Of a stretch of 64,000 nucleotides of DNA, positions 1 through 7,464 are shown piece by piece (within the stretch, counting starts at the first letter, position 1; each line of letters opens with the position of its first letter). Source of the DNA: Desulfatirhabdium butyrativorans DSM 18734. Its GTDB lineage: Bacteria; Desulfobacterota; Desulfobacteria; Desulfobacterales; Desulfatirhabdiaceae. The stretch covers positions 1-64,000 of the forward strand of contig NZ_AUCU01000030.1 of assembly GCF_000429925.1 (NCBI RefSeq). The letters run 5' to 3'. The notes below the pieces were generated by a model. The model was not told the origin of the DNA. It ran no database searches and saw only the letters and a list, made by a program, of their open reading frames with translations. A program made the translations under genes and the position numbers.

Positions 1-404
1 GACTCCGATAATGGCACTGCAAAAACATTCTGTGGCAATACCAAAAGCGATACAAAATATTGGATGAGCCATTGCCATTGAAACCGAGAAATATATAAAG
101 GCATTCTCAAAACAACAAAAGAAAAAATTAGCAGTACAAAAATGAAATCCTGTTTGGGTAAGCAATAAATATCAATAGGTTAAAGAAAAAGGATTAAATA
201 GTTGCAGCTATTTTTGTTTGAAACTGGAATAAATCATCCTTGACCCTTTCAGGGTCAAGGCATAGTAATCCCCTTCCAGGGGTTTTCAATACCGGCCCCT
301 CCGGGGCCGGATTTTTATTAAATTATCTTGAAAATCTTGTTTCGACTTCGCCATTTTTTTCTCTTTATTTTTACGGACTTTAACGGTCCGCCTCGATGCG
401 GGGG
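1..404. other. Gap: ORF tail and three hairpins
   Basis: No complete gene is seen. Frame +1 is open from base 1 to a TGA at 79-81 (26 codons ending CHCH-like, SHCH), so the 3' end of an unidentified + strand gene may enter from the left. The rest is AT-rich. Three short inverted repeats follow one another: 238-260 (10-bp perfect stem, loop TTC), 270-282 (5-bp stem, loop TCC, then TTTT) and 292-310 (8-bp GC stem, then T-rich). A 33-base palindromic element with GCTTAAC and GTTAAAG ends lies at 378-410 and overlaps the stop codon of the next gene. Confidence 0.5.
292..316 (+). terminator. Rho-independent terminator, + strand
   Basis: The stem CCGGCCCC / GGGGCCGG with a 3-base TCC loop (292-310) is followed by ATTTTTATT. 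It would end a + strand transcript entering from the left, consistent with the ORF tail at 1-81. Two weaker hairpins sit just upstream at 238-260 and 270-282. Confidence 0.6.
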
Positions 405-1277
405 TTAAGCCTCAGGTTCAGCATACCCGGGTGTTGTGACCTTGATTCCCAGCGCTCGCCACTGCTTGAGCACCGAGCGGAAATACTCCTCGTTCCATTC
501 AGCGCCGCAGATGGAAAATAGCTGCTGTCCGATAGATGTCAACAGTGCCTTTCCTAGGTCGAGATTATTGTTGGCCTCTTGCTGAAACTCAAGAAGAACA
601 GGCCTGTCAAAGTAGAGCAGGACTGCATGCTTAGAGAGCTGTTGTGCTCGGTAGCCAGCCACGGATTCAAACGAGATTAGACCGATCGCGTCTAGGTGCT
701 TAAGATTGGTGAACGACAGGCCGACCTTTTTGAGGAGGTCAGAGTTCGGATCAAAGATCATCGGTGTCGGATCACCCAAAGACCAGACGAACTGCCCGAG
801 GGTCGTGAACAGCGCGGCGTCCCGCTTATCAATCGATGCGACAAAGTCAATGGTGCGTTTCGAGAATGTAGAGGGCTTCGTCGCTTCGCCGGCAAGGAGC
901 TTTGCCCAAAGTGACTGCATTTCCTTGTCGGACACAGTTTCGCACTGTTTGAAAAAGTGGGCGACCCAGTCCTCATCTAGCTCTTCGGCGCGTGCATTTG
1001 CCCCGAGCTGCGCCGCTGCTTGAGCGGTAATGTCCTCAATGTTCTGCTGCTTCCGTTCCTCCTGGTGCACAAGCCTTTCGATAGCACGCTCCTGAAGAGA
1101 TGTCAGCTCAACACGGGCGAGAGCCTTGATCTTCTCGGCGTCAACTTCAGCGCGTGCTTGTCGCCTGATGCGGGTCGGCTCGTAGAGTACGCCTACCGCG
1201 TTACAGACCTTCTCGATCAAGACGGTCGCAGGCTTCGACAGGTCGCCAAGGTTGATGAGTGCGTTGTTGTCTGGCAT
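405..1277 (-). CDS. DUF2806 family protein (cassette-like gene)
   Basis: The 290-residue protein resembles the DUF2806 family, recognised from the block around residues 101-150 (DEDWVAHFF, SLWAKLLAGE, TFSKRTIDFV). The biochemical role is unknown. Residues 35-100 are charged and probably helical or coiled coil. There is no signal peptide or membrane segment, so it is probably cytoplasmic. The ATG at 1277 has AGGA eight bases upstream. The gene starts 14 bases after the right core of an attC-like site (1291-1358) and its stop codon lies inside a short palindrome (378-410), which is how integron cassettes are packed. It points away from the recombinase at 3.5-5 kb. Family assignment is from memory of the motif and has not been searched. 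Confidence 0.72.
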   Translation of the reverse strand: MPDNNALINLGDLSKPATVLIEKVCNAVGVLYEPTRIRRQARAEVDAEKIKALARVELTSLQERAIERLVHQEERKQQNIEDITAQAAAQLGANARAEELDEDWVAHFFKQCETVSDKEMQSLWAKLLAGEATKPSTFSKRTIDFVASIDKRDAALFTTLGQFVWSLGDPTPMIFDPNSDLLKKVGLSFTNLKHLDAIGLISFESVAGYRAQQLSKHAVLLYFDRPVLLEFQQEANNNLDLGKALLTSIGQQLFSICGAEWNEEYFRSVLKQWRALGIKVTTPGYAEPEA

Positions 1278-1290
1278 GGGCGATTCCTGA

Positions 1291-1358
1291 GGTTTAACGT
1301 TTGAACTGTGCGGCCCGGCCGCTTTTTGGCCGGGTCAGCACCAGTGAAGGGTTAGGGC
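1291..1358 (-). other. attC-like recombination site (integron cassette boundary)
   Basis: Read on the minus strand, the region runs from GCCCTAAC to GTTAAAC. The right core matches GTTRRRY exactly; the left core matches RYYYAAC in six of seven positions. Inside are TTCACTG and CAGTTCAA, which pair with one mismatch and one extrahelical base. The centre is a CCCGGCC/GGCCGGG stem around AAAAAGC. The order left core, inner arm, variable stem, inner arm, right core is that of an attC site. It begins 4 bases after the stop of one minus-strand gene and ends 14 bases before the start of the next. The outer arm pairing is short (TAAC/GTTA), so function is not certain. Confidence 0.55.
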
Positions 1359-1791
1359 CATTTATCTTCCATGGCATTGTTTATACTTCAGTCCGCTACC
1401 ACATGGGCATGGATGGTTTCTCCCGACCTTGGGTATAGAAACACCAGCCCCTGGTACTTCTATCTTGATGTCACTGATTTGAACCTTAGGAGAGCCTGAT
1501 CTCAAATCAATCATATCAGACAGATAAGTTACACTTTTTAATTTTGTGGTATGATATTGAGAGATCGGACTGTCAGCACCTTGTTCCAGACAAATACTAT
1601 TTATTTGCTTGCCTATTGATCCACTTGACTTTGGCCTGTCAGACATTTTTCGAATCAATGAAACAGCTTTATTAACAACTGCCTTACGAGGTTTTTTGTC
1701 TGAAAGCATAGTCCTTAATGCCTGTTCATCGCTATTATACATAGCGACATAATTATTTGCGTATATCGCTCGGGTGGGATATCGTGGCGGC

Positions 1792-2334
1792 ATGAAAAAG
1801 CTCACGATAGCCGACGCCGACATGATGGTTCTTGTTCTCCAAGACGAGATTCGCCGCTCCCGGGATTCTCGGTATGACCACCGACTCCATGCAGTGCTGC
1901 TCGTCGCACAAGGGATGAGTTGCCCCGAAGTCGGGCGGTTGCTTGGAGATGCCCCTCGGACAGTCGAATACTGGGTCCACCAGTTCGAGGAAGAGGGGCT
2001 TTCAGGGCTTGTCGACCTGGAGAGGCCGGGGAGGACACCCCGACTCGGGGATGAACAATTCCGTGAGATTGGGGAAGCACTTCGGCAGTCTCCATTGGAT
2101 TTTGGGCTGGGAACCAACATCTGGGACGGCAAGACCTTATCCGCATTCATCCGGTCGAGGTACGACATCGCATTGGGTGTACGGCAGTGCCAGCGCCTCT
2201 TCCGCCAGTTGGGGTTCCGGATGAGAAAACCACGGCCTGTCATCGCCAGGGCGGACCCTGAACGGCAGGAGGAGTATAAAAAAACTCCGAGCCATGAAGC
2301 AAAACGAGGAGATCGATCTGTGGGCATTGGATGA
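1792..2334 (+). CDS. IS630 transposase, N-terminal frame (HTH domain)
   Basis: This frame encodes the DNA-binding part of an IS630 transposase: a helix-turn-helix around [20 protein letters not shown] and a second winged-helix part around [17 protein letters not shown] 1792 ([12 protein letters not shown]) fits the family start better than the GTG at 1774. The frame leaves the family sequence at a run of seven A (2278-2284): here it reads EEYKKTP, whereas the family expects EEYKK(K)LRAMK, found in the next frame. Either a slippage event makes the fused transposase or the copy carries a frameshift. Confidence 0.85.
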   Translation: MKKLTIADADMMVLVLQDEIRRSRDSRYDHRLHAVLLVAQGMSCPEVGRLLGDAPRTVEYWVHQFEEEGLSGLVDLERPGRTPRLGDEQFREIGEALRQSPLDFGLGTNIWDGKTLSAFIRSRYDIALGVRQCQRLFRQLGFRMRKPRPVIARADPERQEEYKKTPSHEAKRGDRSVGIG

Positions 2335-2836
2335 GGTGCACTTTTGCCAATACGGTTCGCGGTGCCGGATGTGGATTCCGCCCGAGATCAAGAACCCTGT
2401 GCTTCGTCATTTCCCTGGCCGCAAGAGCGTAGGGTACTTTGGCGCCGTAAGACTGAGGGATGGTCTGTTTGTTGGCATGCGGGAACCAGGCAAGTTCAAT
2501 GCCCAGACCTTCCATGACTTCATGAAGAAACTGCTTGAAGCGGGTTCCGCCGCAGGATGCAAAATGGTTCTGATCACGGACAACGCGAAGTACCATCACG
2601 CCAAGCTTCATCGTGAGTGGCGCGAGGAGCACGTAGATCGCTTCGTTCTGGACTATCTGCCGCCCTATAGCCCGGATTTGAACCCCGTCGAGCGGGTTTG
2701 GAAGCTGCTGCGTCGAAACTGTTTGCATAATCGGTACTTCCATACTCTCAAAGATGTTCAGGATATTGTCGAGACCCAGTTCGCGGAATGGTCAAGAGGC
2801 AGCGATTCCCTGCGCAGATTATGCGCAATAAATTAA
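2294..2836 (+). CDS. IS630 transposase, catalytic DDE frame
   Basis: The 180-residue frame holds the DDE superfamily endonuclease of IS630. The three acidic residues are visible in [18 protein letters not shown] and [10 protein letters not shown], with the typical [11 protein letters not shown] box before the Glu. ATG 2294 is internal to the ancestral protein; the reading frame is already open from the A7 run at 2278-2284, so translation most likely enters by slippage from the upstream frame. The stop lies just inside the right inverted repeat. Confidence 0.88.
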   Translation: MKQNEEIDLWALDEVHFCQYGSRCRMWIPPEIKNPVLRHFPGRKSVGYFGAVRLRDGLFVGMREPGKFNAQTFHDFMKKLLEAGSAAGCKMVLITDNAKYHHAKLHREWREEHVDRFVLDYLPPYSPDLNPVERVWKLLRRNCLHNRYFHTLKDVQDIVETQFAEWSRGSDSLRRLCAIN

Positions 2837-3398
2837 GTCGCTATGTATAAACATCGCACCCCAAGCACCAACTCTCTGTACAAAAGTGGCTTCAGGTAAT
2901 GTGCTCAAGTTGCTGATTACAGGATGGACGCGAAACTCATCAAAACATTCTGGCAAGTCAATGAAAGACTCAAAATCCTGAAAGTTTGTTATAATGCAAT
3001 TTCCAATAAGCCATGGCCCTACAAAACCGGTAAACATTATACTTAACCGCTTATGTTTTCGGGGGATATTCTTTAGCAAATTGTCTGACTTAAAGTACTC
3101 AGTTGCGTTTTCAGCTAACTCCTCAAATACTTCACGGATCTCATTTGATTTCGATTTCGACAGAATATCGAGAATCCACCGCCTTGTTTTGAACGTCCCA
3201 AATTCTGCAAGGCCAGTGAAACCGAATAGCATCTGTGAGTCATCGGTCACAAGATAATCGGATTTGTTTGATTCATCATCGACTAATGTTCCATTCGAAG
3301 ACAATCTCCGATCAGCGATTTGAATCACATATTCTTGGTTTGCTAATGCAATTATTAATGTCATTTGTAAATCAAAACTCCGCCTTGGATAGCCCAAT

Positions 3399-3422
3399 AT
3401 ATTGAACGGTTATGTTCAATAT
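3399..3422. promoter_or_regulatory. Inverted repeat between recombinase and first cassette gene
   Basis: ATATTGAAC (3399-3407) and GTTCAATAT (3414-3422) form a perfect 9-bp inverted repeat with a 6-base centre. It lies in the 178-base AT-rich space between the divergent Ntn-hydrolase gene and the recombinase gene, where an attI site and the cassette and integrase promoters would be expected. On the minus strand GTTCAAT is one base off the GTTRRRY core. It could be an operator, part of attI, or neither. Confidence 0.35.
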
Positions 3423-3525
3423 TGTGAATTTGCATGATTGCCCAATTAGATAAAACATTAATATTGATGAAACCTGTTAATATTATTACAAGATAGGAGT
3501 TGTTCAATACTCAAAATATATTTTT

Positions 3526-3569
3526 AGGAGGTTTTCTATCTAATGGCATTGCTCCTAATTCCCCCCCCC
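3526..3569 (+). promoter_or_regulatory. Strong RBS, ATG and C9 tract before the recombinase frame
   Basis: AGGAGG at 3526-3531 stands 11 bases before ATG 3543. From this ATG the frame reads MALLLIPPP and then, because of nine C at 3561-3569, hits a TGA at 3585. With eight C (or eleven) the ATG would read straight into the recombinase (PPPILARFESILEK). The TTG at 3574 that opens the recombinase frame has no ribosome binding site. The tract could be a slipped-strand switch or a sequencing or assembly error. Confidence 0.6.
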
Positions 3570-3573
3570 GATA

Positions 3574-4959
3574 TTGGCTCGTTTTGAATCAATTCTTGAA
3601 AAACGATCCATTTCACCCATCCACCGCGAAAGCTATAAGAAATGGCTTCGATATTTTTTGGATTTTTGCAGCAAATATCCGGTTCCGGATACACGGTCCG
3701 ATCAGGTTCGCTTATTCATTGGAAAGTTACAGGAAAAAAAGCAAGGCCCAGCCCAGCAAAAACAGGCTGCACACGCTGTATCTCTGTATTTCGAAACGCT
3801 TCATAAGACCGACACGCGATTTTCTGATCTTCAGGATGAGCCTAATAATTCAGATATCTCAACATCTCGGTGCGTCGCGGAGAAACCAACTTCATTTTCC
3901 AAAAACGCATGCTCAAGAAGTGTTGTTTCATCCGCAATAAGGGCAAAACGCCCGTCCTGGCAACAGTGGGAAGACGGTTACCCCGTTATATCCGATTCAC
4001 CGGAATGGGATGCCACCATTGCAAAGCTTGCTGAAGAGATCAAAACACGGCACTACTCCAGAAAAACTCTAAAAACCTACGCCCATTGGACCCGACAGTT
4101 TCAACGTTTTCTAAAGAACAAGGCTCCTATGTCTTTGACTTCGCAGGATGTCAAGGAATATCTGACCCATCTTGCTGTGAATTGCAAGGTCTCTTCATCC
4201 ACCCAGAACCAGGCATTCAACGCCCTTCTCTTCCTATTCCGCCACTCACTCAAGAAGGATTTTGGAGATTTTCAGGATGTGCCCCGGGCCAAGAAATCAA
4301 AATATATCCCTGTTGTTCTCTCCCGCAAAGAAATAGAGTCTATCTTGAAATATCTCCTATATCCCTATGATCTTGTTATAAAGTTGCTTTATGGATGCGG
4401 CCTCCGGCTATTCGAATGCCTTCGACTCCGTGTTAAAGATTTTAATTTCGAGGATGGAATCTTGACGGTACACGGTAAAGGGAAAAAGGATCGAGCTGTT
4501 CCCCTCCCAGAAAAAATCATGCCTGAATTGACTTCCCAACTCGAGTATCTAAAAACTCTTCATGACGACGACTTGGCTGCAGGATATGCCGGCGTTTTTC
4601 TGGATGACCTGCTCGAAAAGAAATACCCTTCAGCCGCAAAAGATTTTATCTGGCAATGGTTTTTCCCTCAAAAGAGCCTGACACTTGTTCCGTCAGTCCA
4701 GCAACTGAGGCGTTATCATTTGCATGAGACACATGTTCAGCATGCGCTTTATGGTGCAGTTCGTAGGGCCAAACTCACCAAACGTGTCACCTCCCACACT
4801 TTCCGTCACAGTTTTGCCACACATTTATTACAGGCGAATTACGACATCCGAACGATTCAAACTTCACTGGGTCATGGCGATGTCAGAACAACCATGATTT
4901 ACACCCATTGTGTCCCAAGCCGGACAGTCAAAGAAGCCAAAAGCCCTCTGGATTTTTAA
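3574..4959 (+). CDS. Integron-type tyrosine recombinase (IntI-like)
   Basis: The enzyme would catalyse site-specific recombination of folded attC and attI sites. Residues are numbered from TTG 3574 (461 aa). Catalytic residues fit R278 (GCGLRLF), H408 and R411 (SHTFRHSF), H434 (LGHGDV) and Y443 (MIYTH). The integron-specific insertion between patches II and III is present at about 349-385 (KKYPSAAKDFIWQWFFP, then RRYHLHE), which separates IntI from XerC/D. It is longer than typical IntI (about 320-340 aa) because a first SAM-like core-binding region (about 15-80) precedes the usual one (about 150-235). The true start is probably ATG 3543, out of frame by the C9 tract. It is divergent from two cassette-like genes, as in an integron. 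Confidence 0.85.
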   Translation: MARFESILEKRSISPIHRESYKKWLRYFLDFCSKYPVPDTRSDQVRLFIGKLQEKKQGPAQQKQAAHAVSLYFETLHKTDTRFSDLQDEPNNSDISTSRCVAEKPTSFSKNACSRSVVSSAIRAKRPSWQQWEDGYPVISDSPEWDATIAKLAEEIKTRHYSRKTLKTYAHWTRQFQRFLKNKAPMSLTSQDVKEYLTHLAVNCKVSSSTQNQAFNALLFLFRHSLKKDFGDFQDVPRAKKSKYIPVVLSRKEIESILKYLLYPYDLVIKLLYGCGLRLFECLRLRVKDFNFEDGILTVHGKGKKDRAVPLPEKIMPELTSQLEYLKTLHDDDLAAGYAGVFLDDLLEKKYPSAAKDFIWQWFFPQKSLTLVPSVQQLRRYHLHETHVQHALYGAVRRAKLTKRVTSHTFRHSFATHLLQANYDIRTIQTSLGHGDVRTTMIYTHCVPSRTVKEAKSPLDF

Positions 4960-5187
4960 TGGGTTGCAGAAACCGGGTATAAGGAATTGATTGCACCATC
5001 ATCAGTAAAGGAAACAATGCAGCAAACCGGGAAATGATGAATGGCGGCAGATGATCCGGTATGGCTCCCAGTAACATCCTTGATCCTATTTGGAAGGAAA
5101 AACGATTGTAAAAGCGTTTTCCATTCGATTATAAATTTTGAGATATCCTGTCAAGCGAAAAATCGCCTGTATGCTTCCGGGAATCCA

Positions 5188-5493
5188 TTGAAGATCCAGG
5201 CCATCATCGATCAGATCAAGCGGCATCCTGCAGCCGGAAAAATCGGGATGATTCTGTGTCACAATGGGGTTGTTCGCTCCACCCCCAGATACGGCCGGTC
5301 CGTGACGATGCTTCGCATCACGTTTGATCGCGACAAATTGCGGGAAGATATTGCCGCAAGGAGGAAGCCATCGGGAATTGCCGAAATCCTGGTAGAAATC
5401 GACGAGAGCAGAGATGACATGATTGCGGCTCGGGATGAATCGAGGCAGATGGTGTTGTTTGAGGAGAGCCAACCATACAAGGCCCGATTTTGA
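5188..5493 (+). pseudogene. Truncated MoaE-like molybdopterin synthase large subunit
   Basis: From TTG 5188 the frame reads LKIQAIIDQIKRHPAAGKIG, then GMILCHNGVVRSTPRYGR and IAEILVEIDE, which resembles the first half of MoaE-type proteins that make molybdopterin from precursor Z. The second half of MoaE (the VVAGDIRE region and the catalytic lysines) is missing: the frame ends 20 bases before the convergent ABC gene. About 49 codons upstream of 5188 are open (from ATG 5041) but look unrelated. It is probably a remnant, or a shortened paralogue. No other Moco gene is near. Confidence 0.55.
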
Positions 5494-5512
5494 AAGGCTG
5501 CTTGTGAAGCGG

Positions 5513-6463
5513 CTAAAGCAGCTTCCGATGATTGTCCGGATGATGGCGCTTGGCATCGCCGAAAAAGATTTCTTCGATATCTTCGAGGATCGGGCGGAGG
5601 GATTCGAGGATGATTTTCTCCGCCACCACAAGGGCCATCAGCGCCGGCTTTTGATCCGGCGGGATGGTAAAGAGCCACTCGTTTTGCGGCAGCCGCTTGA
5701 TGGCCGTCTCGGGGACCAATTCGCGCATGGGGGAGGGCTCTTGCGCCTTGCACACTACTTCGTATCCCAGTGTCTTCCGGGTCAACTGCGCCATCGATCC
5801 CTGCCATACCACCCGCCCGGCCTGCACCAGCGCGATGTCGTCACACAGGCGCTCGACATCCACCAGAATATGAGAGCTGAAGAGGATGGATTTTCGGGCT
5901 GCCCGAAGTTCCGAAAAAATCTGGTGAAACCGGTAGCGCCAGAAAGGATCGAGTCCGCTCATGGGCTCATCCAGCAGCAGGATATCCGGATCGTGGAGCA
6001 GGGCTTGCGCAAAACCCGCCCGCTGCAACTGGCCCTTGGATAGCGTGCGCATGTATTGGCCGAGTCTGTCGGCAAGATCGAAGCGTTCCGTGACGAAGGC
6101 CATGCGTTCCCTGAGTCTCGGGCCGACCAGCCCGGAAAGCCCGCCCATCATGGAAAGCCATTCTCCGAGTTTGAGATTCGGATAGACGTACTGGACTTCG
6201 GTCAGCAGACCCAGCGAAGTTCTGGCCTTCGGTTGAATCGCCGCGGCGCCCCGGATGCTGACCTCTCCGGATACGGGGGCGAGAAGGCCTGCCCCGAGCT
6301 TGATGGTCGTCGTTTTGCCTGCGCCGTTGGGACCGACCAGACCCAGCACCCGCCCTTCGTTCAGGACAAGGGAGATGTCTTCCACGATCCGTTTCTGCCG
6401 CATCCAGAACCCCTGCCGAACGCTGTATCCCGCCTGTTTCCACTGAACGGCCGCTTTATCCAC
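5513..6463 (-). CDS. ABC transporter ATP-binding protein
   Basis: The 316-residue ATPase has Walker A GPNGAGKT (44-51), the signature LSKGQ (141-145), Walker B ILLLDEP (161-167) and the H-loop SSHIL. It belongs to the ABC-2 type exporter ATPases (CcmA/NatA-like) with a C-terminal extension of about 90 residues. It would energise export of an unknown substrate. No permease gene is adjacent in this window. It overlaps the upstream TPR gene by 8 bases (6456-6463), so the two are translationally coupled. It converges with the MoaE remnant. Confidence 0.9.
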   Translation of the reverse strand: MDKAAVQWKQAGYSVRQGFWMRQKRIVEDISLVLNEGRVLGLVGPNGAGKTTTIKLGAGLLAPVSGEVSIRGAAAIQPKARTSLGLLTEVQYVYPNLKLGEWLSMMGGLSGLVGPRLRERMAFVTERFDLADRLGQYMRTLSKGQLQRAGFAQALLHDPDILLLDEPMSGLDPFWRYRFHQIFSELRAARKSILFSSHILVDVERLCDDIALVQAGRVVWQGSMAQLTRKTLGYEVVCKAQEPSPMRELVPETAIKRLPQNEWLFTIPPDQKPALMALVVAEKIILESLRPILEDIEEIFFGDAKRHHPDNHRKLL

Positions 6464-7154
6464 CTTGCATCAGCTCCTTGATTTTCTTTCGCAGCATCTC
6501 CTGTTGAATCGGATCTTTCAACTGGTTCATGGCCTCCATCAGGAAATGGATGGCCAGGTCCCGCTGCCCGCTCTTGCTGGCCAGGGTTGCAGGCAGCGCA
6601 GCCAGGTAGGCCGGTGCTCCGGGCAGAAGAGAGGCATGGTGAAACATCCGGGCTGCCTCGATGGGATCGTTCTTGTATTGCCACAGGGCATATCCCTTGA
6701 AAAACCACAATTGCCAGTTGTCCGGATGGCGGCGGATGCCTTTGTCGATCAGAAACAGCCCTTCATCTGCGGCGTTGCCTTCGGAGGGCAGAATGACGGC
6801 GCCGAACAGGTAGGGCAGCTCCCACCGGGGGGAGAGCTCGGTGATGGTGTCCAGCAGATGCAGCAGATACGGGTATTGCCGGTTGCTCATGGCATGTTCG
6901 CCGAAATAATAAGCCGTCCGCATCCAGAGCAGATCGGCCAGGAATTCCGGGTCTGCAGGCATGGCCAGGCGCACGACGGCCGGATCGACGGGAATGTAGA
7001 GCACATCTTCCTCGAGGGACGCGGCATCCGGTATCGTGCTGCGGAAGCGTTCTTCCGCAAGCCGGGACTGAAGCGACACCGTTAGGAAGAACGAGAGCGC
7101 CATCAGAACGAAAAGGCCCATCCATCGGATGTTCGAAAAAGCTGCCATGGACAA
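6456..7154 (-). CDS. Membrane-anchored TPR-like protein paired with the ABC ATPase
   Basis: The protein has one N-terminal membrane segment (RWMGLFVLMALSFFLTVSL) and a helical, TPR-like remainder (repeats such as DNWQLWFFKGYALWQYKNDP and APAYLAALPATLASKSGQRD). The start is probably TTG 7154 (ten bases after GGAGG) or the ATG at 7148; upstream in-frame codons do not look coding. The paired arrangement with the ABC ATPase suggests a role in assembling or guiding the exporter, but its function is not known. Confidence 0.75.
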   Translation of the reverse strand: MSMAAFSNIRWMGLFVLMALSFFLTVSLQSRLAEERFRSTIPDAASLEEDVLYIPVDPAVVRLAMPADPEFLADLLWMRTAYYFGEHAMSNRQYPYLLHLLDTITELSPRWELPYLFGAVILPSEGNAADEGLFLIDKGIRRHPDNWQLWFFKGYALWQYKNDPIEAARMFHHASLLPGAPAYLAALPATLASKSGQRDLAIHFLMEAMNQLKDPIQQEMLRKKIKELMQGG

Positions 7155-7464
7155 TGTCTTTATGCCTCCATCAGGCTCCCTTTCGGGGTTGATTCGGCGA
7201 TGATTGCAGTGGACCGGGGACGGATGCCTCGATTGTCTGGATACCATTACCCATTTTGGTCGTGGCTTTCAAGAGAATTGATGGATTGGGCGGTATGACC
7301 GGTCAATCTCTCCTGCCCATTTCCGATGTACCCTGAACTATCCGTATAAAGCTTGACTTTCCCCATCCAGGTAGTATGACTTGAATCGTAGTTTTTCGCA
7401 GACAGATGGCTTTCCAAAGCCATGAATTTTTCAGATGATGTGGATCGGATGAGGAGCTGGCCAG
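7155..7464. other. Divergent intergenic region
   Basis: This 310-base space separates the minus-strand TPR gene from the plus-strand PAS gene. Only a candidate promoter (7353-7380) was found; no repeat element or RNA gene is seen. Confidence 0.5.
7353..7380 (+). promoter_or_regulatory. Candidate sigma-70 promoter for the PAS gene
   Basis: TTGACT (7353-7358), a 16-base spacer and TATGAC (7375-7380) lie 85 bases before the ATG of the PAS protein. The -35 box is near consensus; the -10 box matches four of six. Confidence 0.4.

Larger units (their letters stand above)
1738..2847 (+). mobile_element. IS630-family insertion sequence with TA target duplication
   Basis: The element is about 1110 bp. 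Its ends are inverted repeats: TACATAGCGAC on the left matches the reverse complement of the right end, and similarity continues for about 25 bases with a few mismatches. A TA dinucleotide flanks each side (1736-1737 and 2848-2849), the usual IS630/Tc1-mariner target duplication. It carries two overlapping transposase frames and is inserted in the Ntn-hydrolase/SEC-C gene in the opposite orientation. The near-intact ends and frames suggest a recent insertion. Confidence 0.92.
1362..3364 (-). pseudogene. Proteasome-like Ntn-hydrolase with SEC-C tail, split by IS630
   Basis: Two minus-strand pieces (3364-2848 and 1735-1362) join in frame when the IS at 1738-2847 and one TA copy are removed, giving 296 residues: the junction GAMF|NSDEQ is clean. 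The N-terminus MTLIIALANQEYVIQIADRR resembles HslV/proteasome beta subunits; with the Met removed, Thr1, Asp17 and Lys33 fall at exactly the catalytic spacing of threonine-nucleophile Ntn hydrolases. A glycine-rich GFTGLAE stretch follows. The C-terminus, [20 protein letters not shown], is a SEC-C zinc motif. The intact ancestor may have been a threonine peptidase or amidase; the substrate is unknown. The present gene encodes only truncated products. An attC-like site follows the stop codon. Confidence 0.75.

Noticed and set aside
1362-2327. 321-residue minus-strand ORF as an intact gene
   Set aside because: Its N-terminal two thirds read antisense through the IS630 element; only the end after 1737 belongs to the SEC-C gene.
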